Part shown: in pieces, positions 1-7,637 of the stretch
Position numbering within the stretch: the stretch's first letter is position 1
How the letters are laid out: every line of letters begins with the position of its first letter
Source: an uncultured Polyangiaceae bacterium
Lineage (GTDB): Bacteria; Myxococcota_A; Polyangia; Polyangiales; Houyiibacteriaceae
DNA: 11,257 nucleotides
NCBI GenBank assembly: GCA_947259605.1
Contig: CAMYMX010000064.1
Location: forward strand, 1-11,257
Direction of reading: 5' to 3'
Made by a program: the position numbers and the translations under genes
Notes under the pieces: generated by a model
Seen by the model: only the letters and a program-made list of their open reading frames with translations
Databases searched by the model: none
What the model was told of the DNA's origin: nothing

Positions 1-1409
1 CCGAAGCGGCGCTCGCGATCGTCGAGATGGATCGCAACGACATCGACGCGCTGTCGATTCTCTCCAAGGCGTTCGACGAGCTCCAGCGCCAGGACCGGGC
101 GATCAGCGAAACGATCGTAGGCGGAATGATTCCGCGACTCCAAGCGCTACTGTCGACCGAGCCCGATCCGGAGGCTCCAGGTCCTGACCCCGTTCAAGTG
201 CGCGCCAAGGACGCGGCCTACATGGTGATCCCGTACGCGCCCGAGGGTTCGCGAAACGAGCTCATTCGTGCGGTCGTAGGCTGGTACTCCGCCGACTTCG
301 AGGGCCGGAGCCTTGCAGGGGACTACAGCGCCGAGCAGGTGACGCGCGCGCTCGGCGCCGAGGCGGCGGGAATGCTCGTCGATGCGCTCCACGAGAAGAT
401 GCCTCCGCAGGCGATGATCAAAATCGCCGAAATCATCGGGGAAGACGGCGACCAACAAACCAGAAAGCGCGCCGGGGCGCGGCTCGTGACCATCGAAAAG
501 GAGATGGAGAAGCCCGCCTTCGTGAAGTGGCTTGCCGTTCAGATTCGCGCGTCCCTCACGGCCTCGGGAGACGAGGTCGACGCAGCGCGTGTGTCGTCGC
601 TGGCTCTCTACAATCGCGAGAACTACATCAACCAGGGCGTGCTTCCGGCAATGCACCACCTGGGCGAGCAACCGCTGGTGTCGAGCCGACTGCTCGCAAT
701 CGCCGATACCAAAGCGGGAGCCAATGATCCCACCGCCTGGGTAGAGCGCCTCAACGCCCGGCGAGCCACTGCGCTCAAGGCGCTCGAAGGGCATGTGACC
801 CGAACCCACCTCAACCGCTTGCTGTCCATTGCGCTCGATTCGAGCAATCCGGTCGAAGTCCGCGACTACGCCTTCGATCGCGTCGGAGACATCCGTAGCC
901 GTGCCGCAATCCCCCGGCTTTGGCCCCTCGTCGAGCGCCAGGGATGTACGGCGAGCTCCTGCACGGCGTCCGACAAGCTCGCCAAGCGCCTGCGTTGGCG
1001 CGCGGGCGAGCTGGTTCTTTCCCTGGGTGGCTCCTCGACCATCGAGTCTTTTTCTCAACGATTACCATCACCTGCGGGAGTTCAATACGAGCCCGAAGAG
1101 CTCGAAGGCTACGCCACGAGGATGAGCCAGATGACACCTCCGCCCACATCCACGGTCATGGCTCTGCTCAATTCGCCGCGGTGGTGGAATCGTGTGGTCG
1201 CATTGCGCTATCTTGAACGCAGAGGTGGGGAAGCAGATGTCCCCGCGATGCAGCGGTTGATGTCGGATGATGACGCAGTGACGGGGCAGGGTTGGTCGGA
1301 GCTGAATCCACCCGTGACAAAGGTGGGCCAGGTTGCCGACGCGGCTATCAACGCGCTTCGAACCCGTGAGCAAGGCGACAAAAAAGTGAGTAGTCGAAGC
1401 GATGGCTGA
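1..1409 (+). CDS. HEAT-repeat protein, 5'-truncated by window edge
   Basis: The reading frame is open to the left edge. An ATG exists at 27, but the residues before it (EAALAIVE) join the following MDRNDIDALSILSKAF into a TPR/HEAT-like helix pair, so the gene probably starts outside the window. From the ATG at 27 it would be 460 residues. The protein is almost entirely helical and made of degenerate alpha-solenoid repeats. The clearest HEAT-like units are around residues 260-305 (paired helices around VRDYAFDRVGDI and AIPRLWPLV) and 385-450 (VVALRYLERRG, DVPAMQRLM, ending in a charged tail). HEAT solenoids are protein-protein interaction scaffolds; no catalytic motif is seen. The stop overlaps the next gene by 8 bases, so the two are probably cotranscribed. 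Whether the missing N-terminus carries a lipoprotein signal, as I would expect from similar myxobacterial proteins, cannot be seen. Function is unknown. Confidence 0.75.
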   Translation, partial: EAALAIVEMDRNDIDALSILSKAFDELQRQDRAISETIVGGMIPRLQALLSTEPDPEAPGPDPVQVRAKDAAYMVIPYAPEGSRNELIRAVVGWYSADFEGRSLAGDYSAEQVTRALGAEAAGMLVDALHEKMPPQAMIKIAEIIGEDGDQQTRKRAGARLVTIEKEMEKPAFVKWLAVQIRASLTASGDEVDAARVSSLALYNRENYINQGVLPAMHHLGEQPLVSSRLLAIADTKAGANDPTAWVERLNARRATALKALEGHVTRTHLNRLLSIALDSSNPVEVRDYAFDRVGDIRSRAAIPRLWPLVERQGCTASSCTASDKLAKRLRWRAGELVLSLGGSSTIESFSQRLPSPAGVQYEPEELEGYATRMSQMTPPPTSTVMALLNSPRWWNRVVALRYLERRGGEADVPAMQRLMSDDDAVTGQGWSELNPPVTKVGQVADAAINALRTREQGDKKVSSRSDG

Positions 1410-2061
1410 TCAAGGCGACAGGAAAACGGTGCGAGCCTTTCAGTGCCGCGATTATCTTTTTGAGATCTTCGATCATCTGAGCAAGGAGCATCAGTGTTCG
1501 GTCGACTACCTGATCAACGAAGCCATGCGTGAGTACGCACGCGCGCGCGAGCAGACGGTCACCTCGGTCGGCGCCGAATCTCAGGATCTCGTGGGCTCCG
1601 CGCTTGGCGGTGCCTCACCCGTCGGCGCACAATCTTTCGATTCTCGCGATACTCGGTCGAGGCCAATGTTGACTCCGGTGCCATCTCGTCGGCCGACCGT
1701 GCAGCCAGCGGTCAACCCGCTTCAAGCGGTGACCGTGCCGCCGCCACTCCCCGGTCGCCGTCCGTCGGACCTGGCGAGCCGCCGAGTTCTAATGCTTCAG
1801 TTCAACGGCGAGTCATTTCGCGTCGACAAAGACGAGTTCATCATCGGACGAGGTGTGCGAACTACCGATCTCGCGATTCGAGATGGTAATATTTCACGCA
1901 AGCACGCCGCGGTCGTGTTCCACGACGGTGCGTACTTCATGAAAGACTTGGGCAGCACGAATGGAATCGAGTTCGCGGGTCAACGTGTCGAATCCAAGCG
2001 CATCGAAGAAGGCGACGTCTATCGCATCTGCGATTACGAGTTTCGCTTCTCGTATCAATGA
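1402..2061 (+). CDS. Ribbon-helix-helix-like / FHA domain fusion protein
   Basis: A 219-residue soluble protein with two recognisable parts. Residues about 10-49 look like a ribbon-helix-helix unit: a short strand (VRAFQCRDYLFEIF), a helix, then SVDYLINEAMREYARAR as second helix. This fold usually binds DNA as a dimer. Residues about 50-128 are a Pro/Arg/Ser-rich linker without predicted structure. Residues about 129-217 form an FHA domain with its signature residues in order: G149-R150, S165-R166-K167-H168 and S185-T186-N187-G188. FHA domains bind phosphothreonine peptides, so a Ser/Thr kinase is the expected partner; none is encoded in the window. The ATG overlaps the end of the HEAT gene by 8 bases and has only a weak ribosome-binding site, which suggests translational coupling. 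The FHA call is firm. The ribbon-helix-helix call is by sequence pattern and could instead be a dimerisation helix pair. Confidence 0.88.
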   Translation: MADQGDRKTVRAFQCRDYLFEIFDHLSKEHQCSVDYLINEAMREYARAREQTVTSVGAESQDLVGSALGGASPVGAQSFDSRDTRSRPMLTPVPSRRPTVQPAVNPLQAVTVPPPLPGRRPSDLASRRVLMLQFNGESFRVDKDEFIIGRGVRTTDLAIRDGNISRKHAAVVFHDGAYFMKDLGSTNGIEFAGQRVESKRIEEGDVYRICDYEFRFSYQ

Positions 2062-2095
2062 GTCCAGTTGGGCGCGCTCCTTGTGCGCCGCTTTC

Positions 2096-2497
2096 ATGCT
2101 GCTGGGACTCGTCGGCGCCCTTCCCGCTGCGTCAGGCCTTGCCGACTCGGTCAGCGACGAATCACAGATCGCGGCTCTCGTGCGCCGACTGAACCAGCTC
2201 CAAGCACGCGATGACGCCAAGTATGTCAAAGGCGCGCTCGAGCAAGCGCGTCTGGCCTTGCTGCGCGCTTCCACCTCACCCGAAGATGCGAACGCAGCGT
2301 CGAGGGCGAGAAGGATCGCCGATGCGGCCTTGGTGTTGGCGGGCCGGCAGCTTGCGCGTCGCAAATCCCAAGCCGAGCTCTTTGCGACGCAACGCCGCCT
2401 GACTGCGATACGTGAACGCGCCAACGCGCAGCGACGTGTGCTCGAGGCGCTCATGAGAGATCGCGCATCGCTAGCACGGAGCGGAGAGCACCCATGA
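2096..2497 (+). CDS. Small exported helical protein, DUF4398-like
   Basis: The coding frame carries a hydrophobic segment (FMLLGLVGALPAASG) followed by an Ala/Arg-rich helical region of about 110 residues with regular Leu/Ala spacing. Two long helices, around KGALEQARLALLRAS and ARRIADAALVLAGRQLARR, resemble the DUF4398 family of periplasmic proteins and lipoproteins, which often sit beside OmpA-like proteins. The hydrophobic stretch is probably a Sec signal peptide cleaved near SGLA-DS; there is no lipobox. The start is uncertain. ATG at 2096 (133 residues) is the first in-frame ATG that does not overlap the FHA gene, but it leaves no positive n-region. ATG at 1961 would give 178 residues and overlap the FHA gene by 101 bases. 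TTG at 2081 is another option. The stop overlaps the following lipoprotein start by 4 bases (ATGA), so the two are likely translated together and may act together in the periplasm. Confidence 0.7.
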   Translation: MLLGLVGALPAASGLADSVSDESQIAALVRRLNQLQARDDAKYVKGALEQARLALLRASTSPEDANAASRARRIADAALVLAGRQLARRKSQAELFATQRRLTAIRERANAQRRVLEALMRDRASLARSGEHP

Positions 2498-3510
2498 TGC
2501 CAGGTCCGGCGCCCCTCCTGTTTGTGATCGCGATCGCGGCCTGCGCGGGGTCGCAGTCGGCACGCAAGCCGGATGTGCTGTTTGCCACGCCGGAAGCGGA
2601 GCTCGCACGCGAGCACGCACCCGATCTCCACGCTCGGGCAGAGTCGGCATGGGCCCATGCAAGTGATGCGCAACGTCGTAAAGACGAGCAGGCTGCAGAT
2701 GACTATCGGACGGAGTCGCGGCTGTTGTTGGTAGCGGCCGTTGCGGAAGCCGAGCGGATCCAGTTGGATCGTCGGCGTACGGAGCTTCAAGGTGAGGAAG
2801 AGCGTTGGGCAAAGCAGCTTGCTCGCGATCAGGAAGCCTCTGCCGCCGTCGCCCGCGACATCTCCCGTCATGAGGCCAATGCGATTGCGCTTCGTGAAGC
2901 CGAGCGGCTCGCGGCGTTGACCGAATCGACCACCGTGAGCGCCGCGACGCTCGATGCGGTGCTCACTCGGGTCCGGCTCAACCTCGCGCTTGCAGAGGCA
3001 CTCGGTGCCACCGGCGAGCAACTCCTTCCGCTTCGCGAGCGTGCGGATTTCGTCACACGCAAGCGTCCCAACTCCGCCAGAATCGCGGAGTCGCTGTTGC
3101 GCGATAGCGAGATCCTAGTCGGACAAACGCGCGCGGACTGGCCCGAGCCACGCCCCGGCGCGTCGACGGCCCTCGTCGAAACGGCTTCGGTCACGGGCTT
3201 TGCTGCCGACCGACTTGGGAGCGCCGTCCTGATTCGGTCGGAGCGCTTCTTTGGCTCGAACGGTCAGGTATCGAACGCCACCGTCAGACGGTTCATCGGG
3301 CTTCTGGAGGCCTTTCCCCATGGCCCGGTTGCCTGCCAGGTCGCGGTGCCCGAGCTGAGCAGCCGCGTCTGGCCGCGGCGGGTCGCACAGCTGGTCGAGC
3401 GCTTCGGCCGCATGGAGGATCCCGAACGGGTGTCTACCAGCATGGTCGCAACCGAGTCCCTGGGTGCGGGGACGGTTCAGTGCACCTTCGCAGCCTATCG
3501 AGAGCCTTGA
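2494..3510 (+). CDS. Lipoprotein with helical region and degenerate OmpA-like C-terminus
   Basis: A 338-residue lipoprotein. The signal peptide ends in a lipobox, I14-A15-A16-C17, and the residue after the cysteine is Ala, so outer-membrane sorting is expected. Residues about 35-215 are charged, Ala/Glu/Arg-rich and helical with coiled-coil character, in the style of DUF4398. Residues about 225-336 resemble an OmpA-type peptidoglycan-binding fold: a strand VLIRSERFF, a helix VRRFIGLLEAF, a strand GPVACQVAVP, a helix WPRRVAQLVERFG and a final strand QCTFAAY. The Arg of the second helix is kept. The usual GHTD-like segment with the peptidoglycan-contacting Asp is absent, so true binding is doubtful. 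Two cysteines (C281 and C330) could form a disulfide in the C-domain. The start has a GGAGAG ribosome-binding site and overlaps the preceding stop as ATGA; a second ATG follows directly. It is the last gene of the plus-strand block. Confidence 0.8.
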   Translation: MMPGPAPLLFVIAIAACAGSQSARKPDVLFATPEAELAREHAPDLHARAESAWAHASDAQRRKDEQAADDYRTESRLLLVAAVAEAERIQLDRRRTELQGEEERWAKQLARDQEASAAVARDISRHEANAIALREAERLAALTESTTVSAATLDAVLTRVRLNLALAEALGATGEQLLPLRERADFVTRKRPNSARIAESLLRDSEILVGQTRADWPEPRPGASTALVETASVTGFAADRLGSAVLIRSERFFGSNGQVSNATVRRFIGLLEAFPHGPVACQVAVPELSSRVWPRRVAQLVERFGRMEDPERVSTSMVATESLGAGTVQCTFAAYREP

Positions 3511-3525
3511 CCGGCTGCGCGCTCG

Positions 3526-4095
3526 TCAGTCGAGCATACGGAACGAATCTTGCGCCGCGGCCTTAGTCCGATCGACGCTCGGTACCTGCTCGCGCCGAGC
3601 CGGTGGCGGAAGCTCCATAATCGAGATGCGCGTCGTGTTGCTGCCCACCTCGAGGATCGAGACGTCGACCTTGGTCGGGTTAACCTCTGCGCCACGAACG
3701 CTTGCGCGCTTATAGACCGCACCCTTGCCGCGACGCTCCACGCTGCCCGTGATCATCATGGGCCCGATGTAGGCGAGCACCTTGCCGATCGGGGCGCGGA
3801 CTCGGTACACGTGCAGCAGCCCCTCTTCGCGATAGAGCTCGGCGCCGTGTGGAAGGCGGATGCCCACGATGTAGTCGTCCGACGGGAGAAGACGCCCCTC
3901 TGCATCGAAACGGCGAGAGCTCGTGCTGCGCGTCGCGGATTCGGCCTTGGCCTGCTCCTGCGCCGCCTCGCTGGGGCCGCTTTGCCCCTCTTGCGCCGGC
4001 TTCGAGCGGCAGCCGGCGAGCGTCAGCAAGAGAGTGAAGACGAGGAGCGGGGAGCCGTGCATCGGTTTTAGAGGTATCACTGTGCCACCGATCAT
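3526..4095 (-). CDS. Unknown lipoprotein, last gene of the pilus tip operon
   Basis: A 189-residue protein with a lipoprotein signal: hydrophobic LLVFTLLLTL followed by lipobox L26-A27-G28-C29, then Arg, so outer-membrane sorting is expected. Residues 30-62 are a Gln/Glu/Ala/Ser-rich linker. The conserved-looking domain spans about 63-165 and contains PHGAELYREEGLLHVYRV, VLAYIGPMMITGSVERRGKG and ASVRGAEVNPTKVDVSILEV, which reads as a mixed alpha/beta domain. There are no cysteines after C29 and no CXXCH motif, so it is not a c-type cytochrome like TfcP. The start at 4095 overlaps the pilY1 stop as ATGA and is preferred for that reason; ATG at 4062 (M12) would give a shorter, also plausible, signal peptide. 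The position implies a role with PilY1 or pilus tip assembly at the outer membrane, but I do not recognise the family. It converges on the plus-strand block with 15 bases between the stops. Confidence 0.82.
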   Translation of the reverse strand: MIGGTVIPLKPMHGSPLLVFTLLLTLAGCRSKPAQEGQSGPSEAAQEQAKAESATRSTSSRRFDAEGRLLPSDDYIVGIRLPHGAELYREEGLLHVYRVRAPIGKVLAYIGPMMITGSVERRGKGAVYKRASVRGAEVNPTKVDVSILEVGSNTTRISIMELPPPARREQVPSVDRTKAAAQDSFRMLD

Positions 4096-7000
4096 TCCAG
4101 GGTGTCGGCCATGCCCGAGACGACCGTGAACGTTTCGGGCGGTTGAATCCCCTGCTCGAGGATGTTGATCGCGAGCTGGTTGGGCGGTACGTCGTCCGAA
4201 CCACTGAGGTGGCCCATCAGCTTGTTCACGCGACCGCTCGTCGCAACGGGCATCTGAAGGGTCGGCGTGCTGCCGTCGAAGGGATCGACGATGGGGACGC
4301 TTGTCGTCGTGACGCAGACCGGCGCTTCGGCGACCTGCAGGCCGACGAGCAAGGCGTTCTTGAGCTGCGGGAGGTCGTTCTGATCGAGGACGAAAGTGGG
4401 ATTCGAGAGGCTATCGAAGAGTAGGGGCACCGGGGTTCCTGCGCTCAACGGGTCATCCAAGTAGTTCAGTCCGAAGATGCGGCTCCCGCCAAACGGACAG
4501 GCGTCGATCGCAGTGCCGTTCGCGGACTTGAAAGTCCCGAAGAACACCTGACCGGCAAAGAGCTCAATCGGCCCGGTCAGCTGCTCGCCAGCGTCCAGCT
4601 CGATTTCCCAGTTCAGCCGGCCCTCCACGGTGTCAACGGTGCCGCTCAGGCCGAAGGTGAGATCCTCCCTGATCGAGACCACCTTGTTGATTGAGGTGGA
4701 ATCGTCGAGTACGTCGATGTTGCCCGTTCCGGTCAGGATGACGACCCTACCCCGCGGGTCGCTCGTCAGCGCAAGCGGGTAGAAGGTCGGCTCGGCTACA
4801 TCCGAGGCCTCGTCGTAGTACAGGTCGTGGAGCGCCACCGCGTTCCAGTCGGCCGGCTCGGTCGACGACAGATCGACCCGCCAAAGCACGCCATCGGCGT
4901 CCACCGTGTACGCGGCGCTGGCCACCGTGCCGGTATCGCCTCGGTAGACGGAAACCGCGCCGGTCAGCGGAGCAAGGAAGGTGTCTTGGTCAAGCTTCTC
5001 GATGAGCGTGCCGGTCACCAAGTCGATGAAGTAGAGCATCCGGCCGTGCTTCACCCGCGCTGGAACGGTCGACTCGTCTCGCCATTCGCGTCGATTTGCA
5101 CGGGGGCTAATCGAGCTACCGTCTGCGTCCACCATGTCTCGGGGGAGCTGCGGACCCACCGGAATTGCAACCGAGCTGCTGTTTTCGACGCCCTGTCCGC
5201 CTGGAAGGAGGATCACGCCGCGGGATTGCCTCGTGAGGAAAGCCGGTCCGCCGGTTCCGTCGTCGCCACCCTCGACGAAGATCTGCGCGGCAGTGGGCTG
5301 CCCGTAGGTGTCGCCGAGGTTCGGATGGGTGAACTGCCAGAGAAACTCGGGCTTGCAAGGGTTGGTGACGTCGAGCGCCACCATGCCGTTGCCGCCGTTT
5401 CGGAAGCTGAGAAACAAAACAGTGCGCCAGACGTTCGTTGCCCCGCCCTGATTCGACGCGAACGGCCGCACGTCATAGAGGTTGCGGATCTGAATGCTTC
5501 CGTCGCCGTACCATTGCTTGCTGCCGCCGGCGAGCATGTCGTCGAGATCATCGAGGAACATCGGAGCGATGAAACCCCAGAGCTCGGTACCGGCGACCTT
5601 GTTGTCGGCACAGGCAAACTCATCGAGGTTATTGCCGGCCGTGAAGGCGCCGCCCACATAGTCATCGGCAAGGAACGCATGGATGACGCCGTCATTCGAC
5701 GACGCGTAGATCACGCGAGGACGTTCGCTGAGCTGCCAGCCATCAGCCGACAGATCTTCCAGCGGGTCAGGGCTCAGCTGGTACCCGAAACCCAGTCGCC
5801 AGTCGTTGAACGAGCTGTCATCGATGTCATCGACGAGAGGGCCCACGATGGCCGGCGTCGAATGGTAGATGTCCCCGAGGCGTTCGTCTTCACGCCCGCT
5901 TCCCGGCGCGCCGTGAACCCATTCGACCACCGTGTCTCGAAACGCGGTGTCGGTACTGCCCACGCCCAAGAGGTATTCAGGATCGACGGCCCTGCTGAAT
6001 TCGCCGACGCGTTGGTCGATGATTGCCGAACCGACGCCGGGCAGGTCTAAGCCGGCCGTCGTGAGCTTGTCCCGTCCACTGCCCGTGAGGTGCGAATTGA
6101 TGTCCGCTGGATCATCGGGCAGCACCGTCCAGAGGTTTCGCGGGAAGCCCCCGGTGAAGTTGACCTTCGAGGACGAGCCTCCCCAGGGCTCCACGCCAGA
6201 CGGGGCCGAGCTCTGCCCGTTCAGGACTTCGTGGAAACGATCTTTGTCTTCGACGTCTTGAGGTTCGGGCAAGCCGCCCACGCACAAGAAGCGCCTGCGC
6301 TCCAAGACGCCGTCCCAGGGGTCGGTCGAGTCTAAAGGCGCATTGAACCCCGAGATGAACTCCGACTCGATGAGGCCTGGCGAGGCGCCGGTGAGCACGG
6401 GCGCGGTTCGGCTGGTCGCGCCGGCGTTTTGCTCGTTGAAAATGAAGCTCAATGCGCTGACGAGCTCGGCGCGATCGGCGACCAGGAAGGCCTCAGTGAT
6501 GTCGCCCGTCGGGTCACCCACCGAAGCGATGTCGTCTAGGAGCGCCTTGACGGCGGCGACCTTCGCGGCGTCTCCATCGAGCGCGAAGCCAATGACGTAG
6601 AATTTGTTCAAATCATCCGACGTGACCATCGCCGCCACCGTGTCGGCGACCAGCTCGTAGGGACAGCCAATCTCAGTTGGAGGCTCGTCTTGGCAGTTGA
6701 CCGGGTTGCCTCGCATGTCGCCGTTGGGGAAACCGTCGGTTATCAGGACGGCGCTTCGCGGGCGGCAGCCGTAGTACGGATCGCCAGGACCTGGATCGGC
6801 CGTCTTCTCGATGATGTCCGGGTCGGTTTGAAGGAAGTACTGGAGGTCGGTGACGAGCCCGGCCGTGGGGGTCGCGCCATAGGGGCGTAGCGGATTCTTG
6901 CCGAGCCCGCTGTCGCCGAGCACCGTCGCCTGAATCGCGGCGTTGGTGGTGGCCATCGAAGCGGTGCTGTCGGCGCCGACGCTGACCAAACCGCCCTCGG

Positions 7001-7637
7001 GCGCGGAGGCCGAGCGTGCGCCGCTGTTGAGCATGAAGGTCGTCAAGGCCCCTGGGAACGAGTAGGGCGCGTCCGGCCCGTACGAGTACATCCCTTTGGT
7101 TCCGGACGACTCGAGCGGAAACGGTGCGAGAAGGAAGTCGGCTTCGCTGACCAGCGGAGGCCTGTCGCTCAGGGTGCCGATCGAGTCGAAGGTCATCAAG
7201 GCGAACTTGATCCGCTCGATGTAGGTATCGAGGACGCCGTTCGCGCTCTGCGAGCCGCCATAGGCGGGGATTTCCTGAGGCAGCTGAATGTGCGGCAGGA
7301 AGTACCCCTCGTCGTACTCACCCGCGTAGATGCCGCCAATTCGGATGTCGGAATTGCACTCATACGGAGTGAATTCGCCGGTGAGCGCCTGTGCGACGAC
7401 CGACCAGCGGTTCTGCTCGTAGGTGCCCGCTCCGCAGACGGGAAGGCACTCGAGGCATGCCGGCGTCGAGCAGATGCAGTTTGGCTTGCGCTCCATCGAG
7501 CCCGAGGTGTCGACCAGAAGCATCACGTGCGGTCGAATGTCTCGGATGTCGGGGCTCTGCGCCGAAACTCTCGCGCTCTGACCGAAGGAAGCTACGAGTA
7601 AGCCAAGCAACGTGATGTACTGCCAAAATCTCATCAT
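4092..7637 (-). CDS. pilY1: PilY1-type pilus tip adhesin with vWA domain
   Basis: An 1181-residue secreted protein, close to the usual length of PilY1 (about 1160 in Pseudomonas). The start chosen is the first of two adjacent ATGs at 7637, which overlaps the pilX stop as ATGA. This gives a clean Sec signal (MMRFWQYITLLGLLVASF, cleavage near VSA-QS); the 22-residue longer version would bury it. Residues about 36-400 are a von Willebrand A domain with a full metal site: D43-T-S45-G-S47, T256 (in YGATPT) and D301 (in ITDGFPNGD). A cysteine cluster (C54, C56, C61, C64, C68) follows the first motif. The rest is the PilY1/PilC beta-propeller region, with the hallmarks GDIYHSTPAIVG (about 588-599), IYASSNDGVIHAF (about 643-655), VALDVTNPCKPEFLWQF and VDADGVLWRVDL (about 912-923). 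PilY1 sits at the pilus tip, primes assembly with the minor pilins and mediates adhesion. It lies fifth in a six-gene overlapping operon. Confidence 0.95.
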   Translation of the reverse strand: MMRFWQYITLLGLLVASFGQSARVSAQSPDIRDIRPHVMLLVDTSGSMERKPNCICSTPACLECLPVCGAGTYEQNRWSVVAQALTGEFTPYECNSDIRIGGIYAGEYDEGYFLPHIQLPQEIPAYGGSQSANGVLDTYIERIKFALMTFDSIGTLSDRPPLVSEADFLLAPFPLESSGTKGMYSYGPDAPYSFPGALTTFMLNSGARSASAPEGGLVSVGADSTASMATTNAAIQATVLGDSGLGKNPLRPYGATPTAGLVTDLQYFLQTDPDIIEKTADPGPGDPYYGCRPRSAVLITDGFPNGDMRGNPVNCQDEPPTEIGCPYELVADTVAAMVTSDDLNKFYVIGFALDGDAAKVAAVKALLDDIASVGDPTGDITEAFLVADRAELVSALSFIFNEQNAGATSRTAPVLTGASPGLIESEFISGFNAPLDSTDPWDGVLERRRFLCVGGLPEPQDVEDKDRFHEVLNGQSSAPSGVEPWGGSSSKVNFTGGFPRNLWTVLPDDPADINSHLTGSGRDKLTTAGLDLPGVGSAIIDQRVGEFSRAVDPEYLLGVGSTDTAFRDTVVEWVHGAPGSGREDERLGDIYHSTPAIVGPLVDDIDDSSFNDWRLGFGYQLSPDPLEDLSADGWQLSERPRVIYASSNDGVIHAFLADDYVGGAFTAGNNLDEFACADNKVAGTELWGFIAPMFLDDLDDMLAGGSKQWYGDGSIQIRNLYDVRPFASNQGGATNVWRTVLFLSFRNGGNGMVALDVTNPCKPEFLWQFTHPNLGDTYGQPTAAQIFVEGGDDGTGGPAFLTRQSRGVILLPGGQGVENSSSVAIPVGPQLPRDMVDADGSSISPRANRREWRDESTVPARVKHGRMLYFIDLVTGTLIEKLDQDTFLAPLTGAVSVYRGDTGTVASAAYTVDADGVLWRVDLSSTEPADWNAVALHDLYYDEASDVAEPTFYPLALTSDPRGRVVILTGTGNIDVLDDSTSINKVVSIREDLTFGLSGTVDTVEGRLNWEIELDAGEQLTGPIELFAGQVFFGTFKSANGTAIDACPFGGSRIFGLNYLDDPLSAGTPVPLLFDSLSNPTFVLDQNDLPQLKNALLVGLQVAEAPVCVTTTSVPIVDPFDGSTPTLQMPVATSGRVNKLMGHLSGSDDVPPNQLAINILEQGIQPPETFTVVSGMADTLE

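Noticed and set aside
147..1058. A 303-codon minus-strand frame opposite the HEAT-repeat gene
   Set aside because: Arg-rich shadow of the sense gene, with no recognisable domain.
2058..2189. Short 43-codon frame starting at the ATGA after the FHA gene
   Set aside because: It lies in a different frame from the clear signal peptide and helical region, and its product is rich in Cys, Ser and Arg with no sign of structure.
1894..3021. A 375-codon minus-strand frame opposite the FHA, DUF4398-like and lipoprotein genes
   Set aside because: It is Arg/Ser/Ala-rich without domains and crosses three supported genes; a shadow of their codon bias.
3521..3535. Small hairpin GCTCG-TCAGT-CGAGC between the convergent gene blocks as a bidirectional terminator
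   Set aside because: Only five base pairs and no T-run on either side; such short inverted repeats are frequent by chance in G+C-rich DNA.
4827..6050. A 407-codon open frame on the plus strand opposite pilY1
   Set aside because: It lies wholly antisense to a clearly recognised protein, its product is low in recognisable structure, and long antisense frames are expected in G+C-rich coding DNA.
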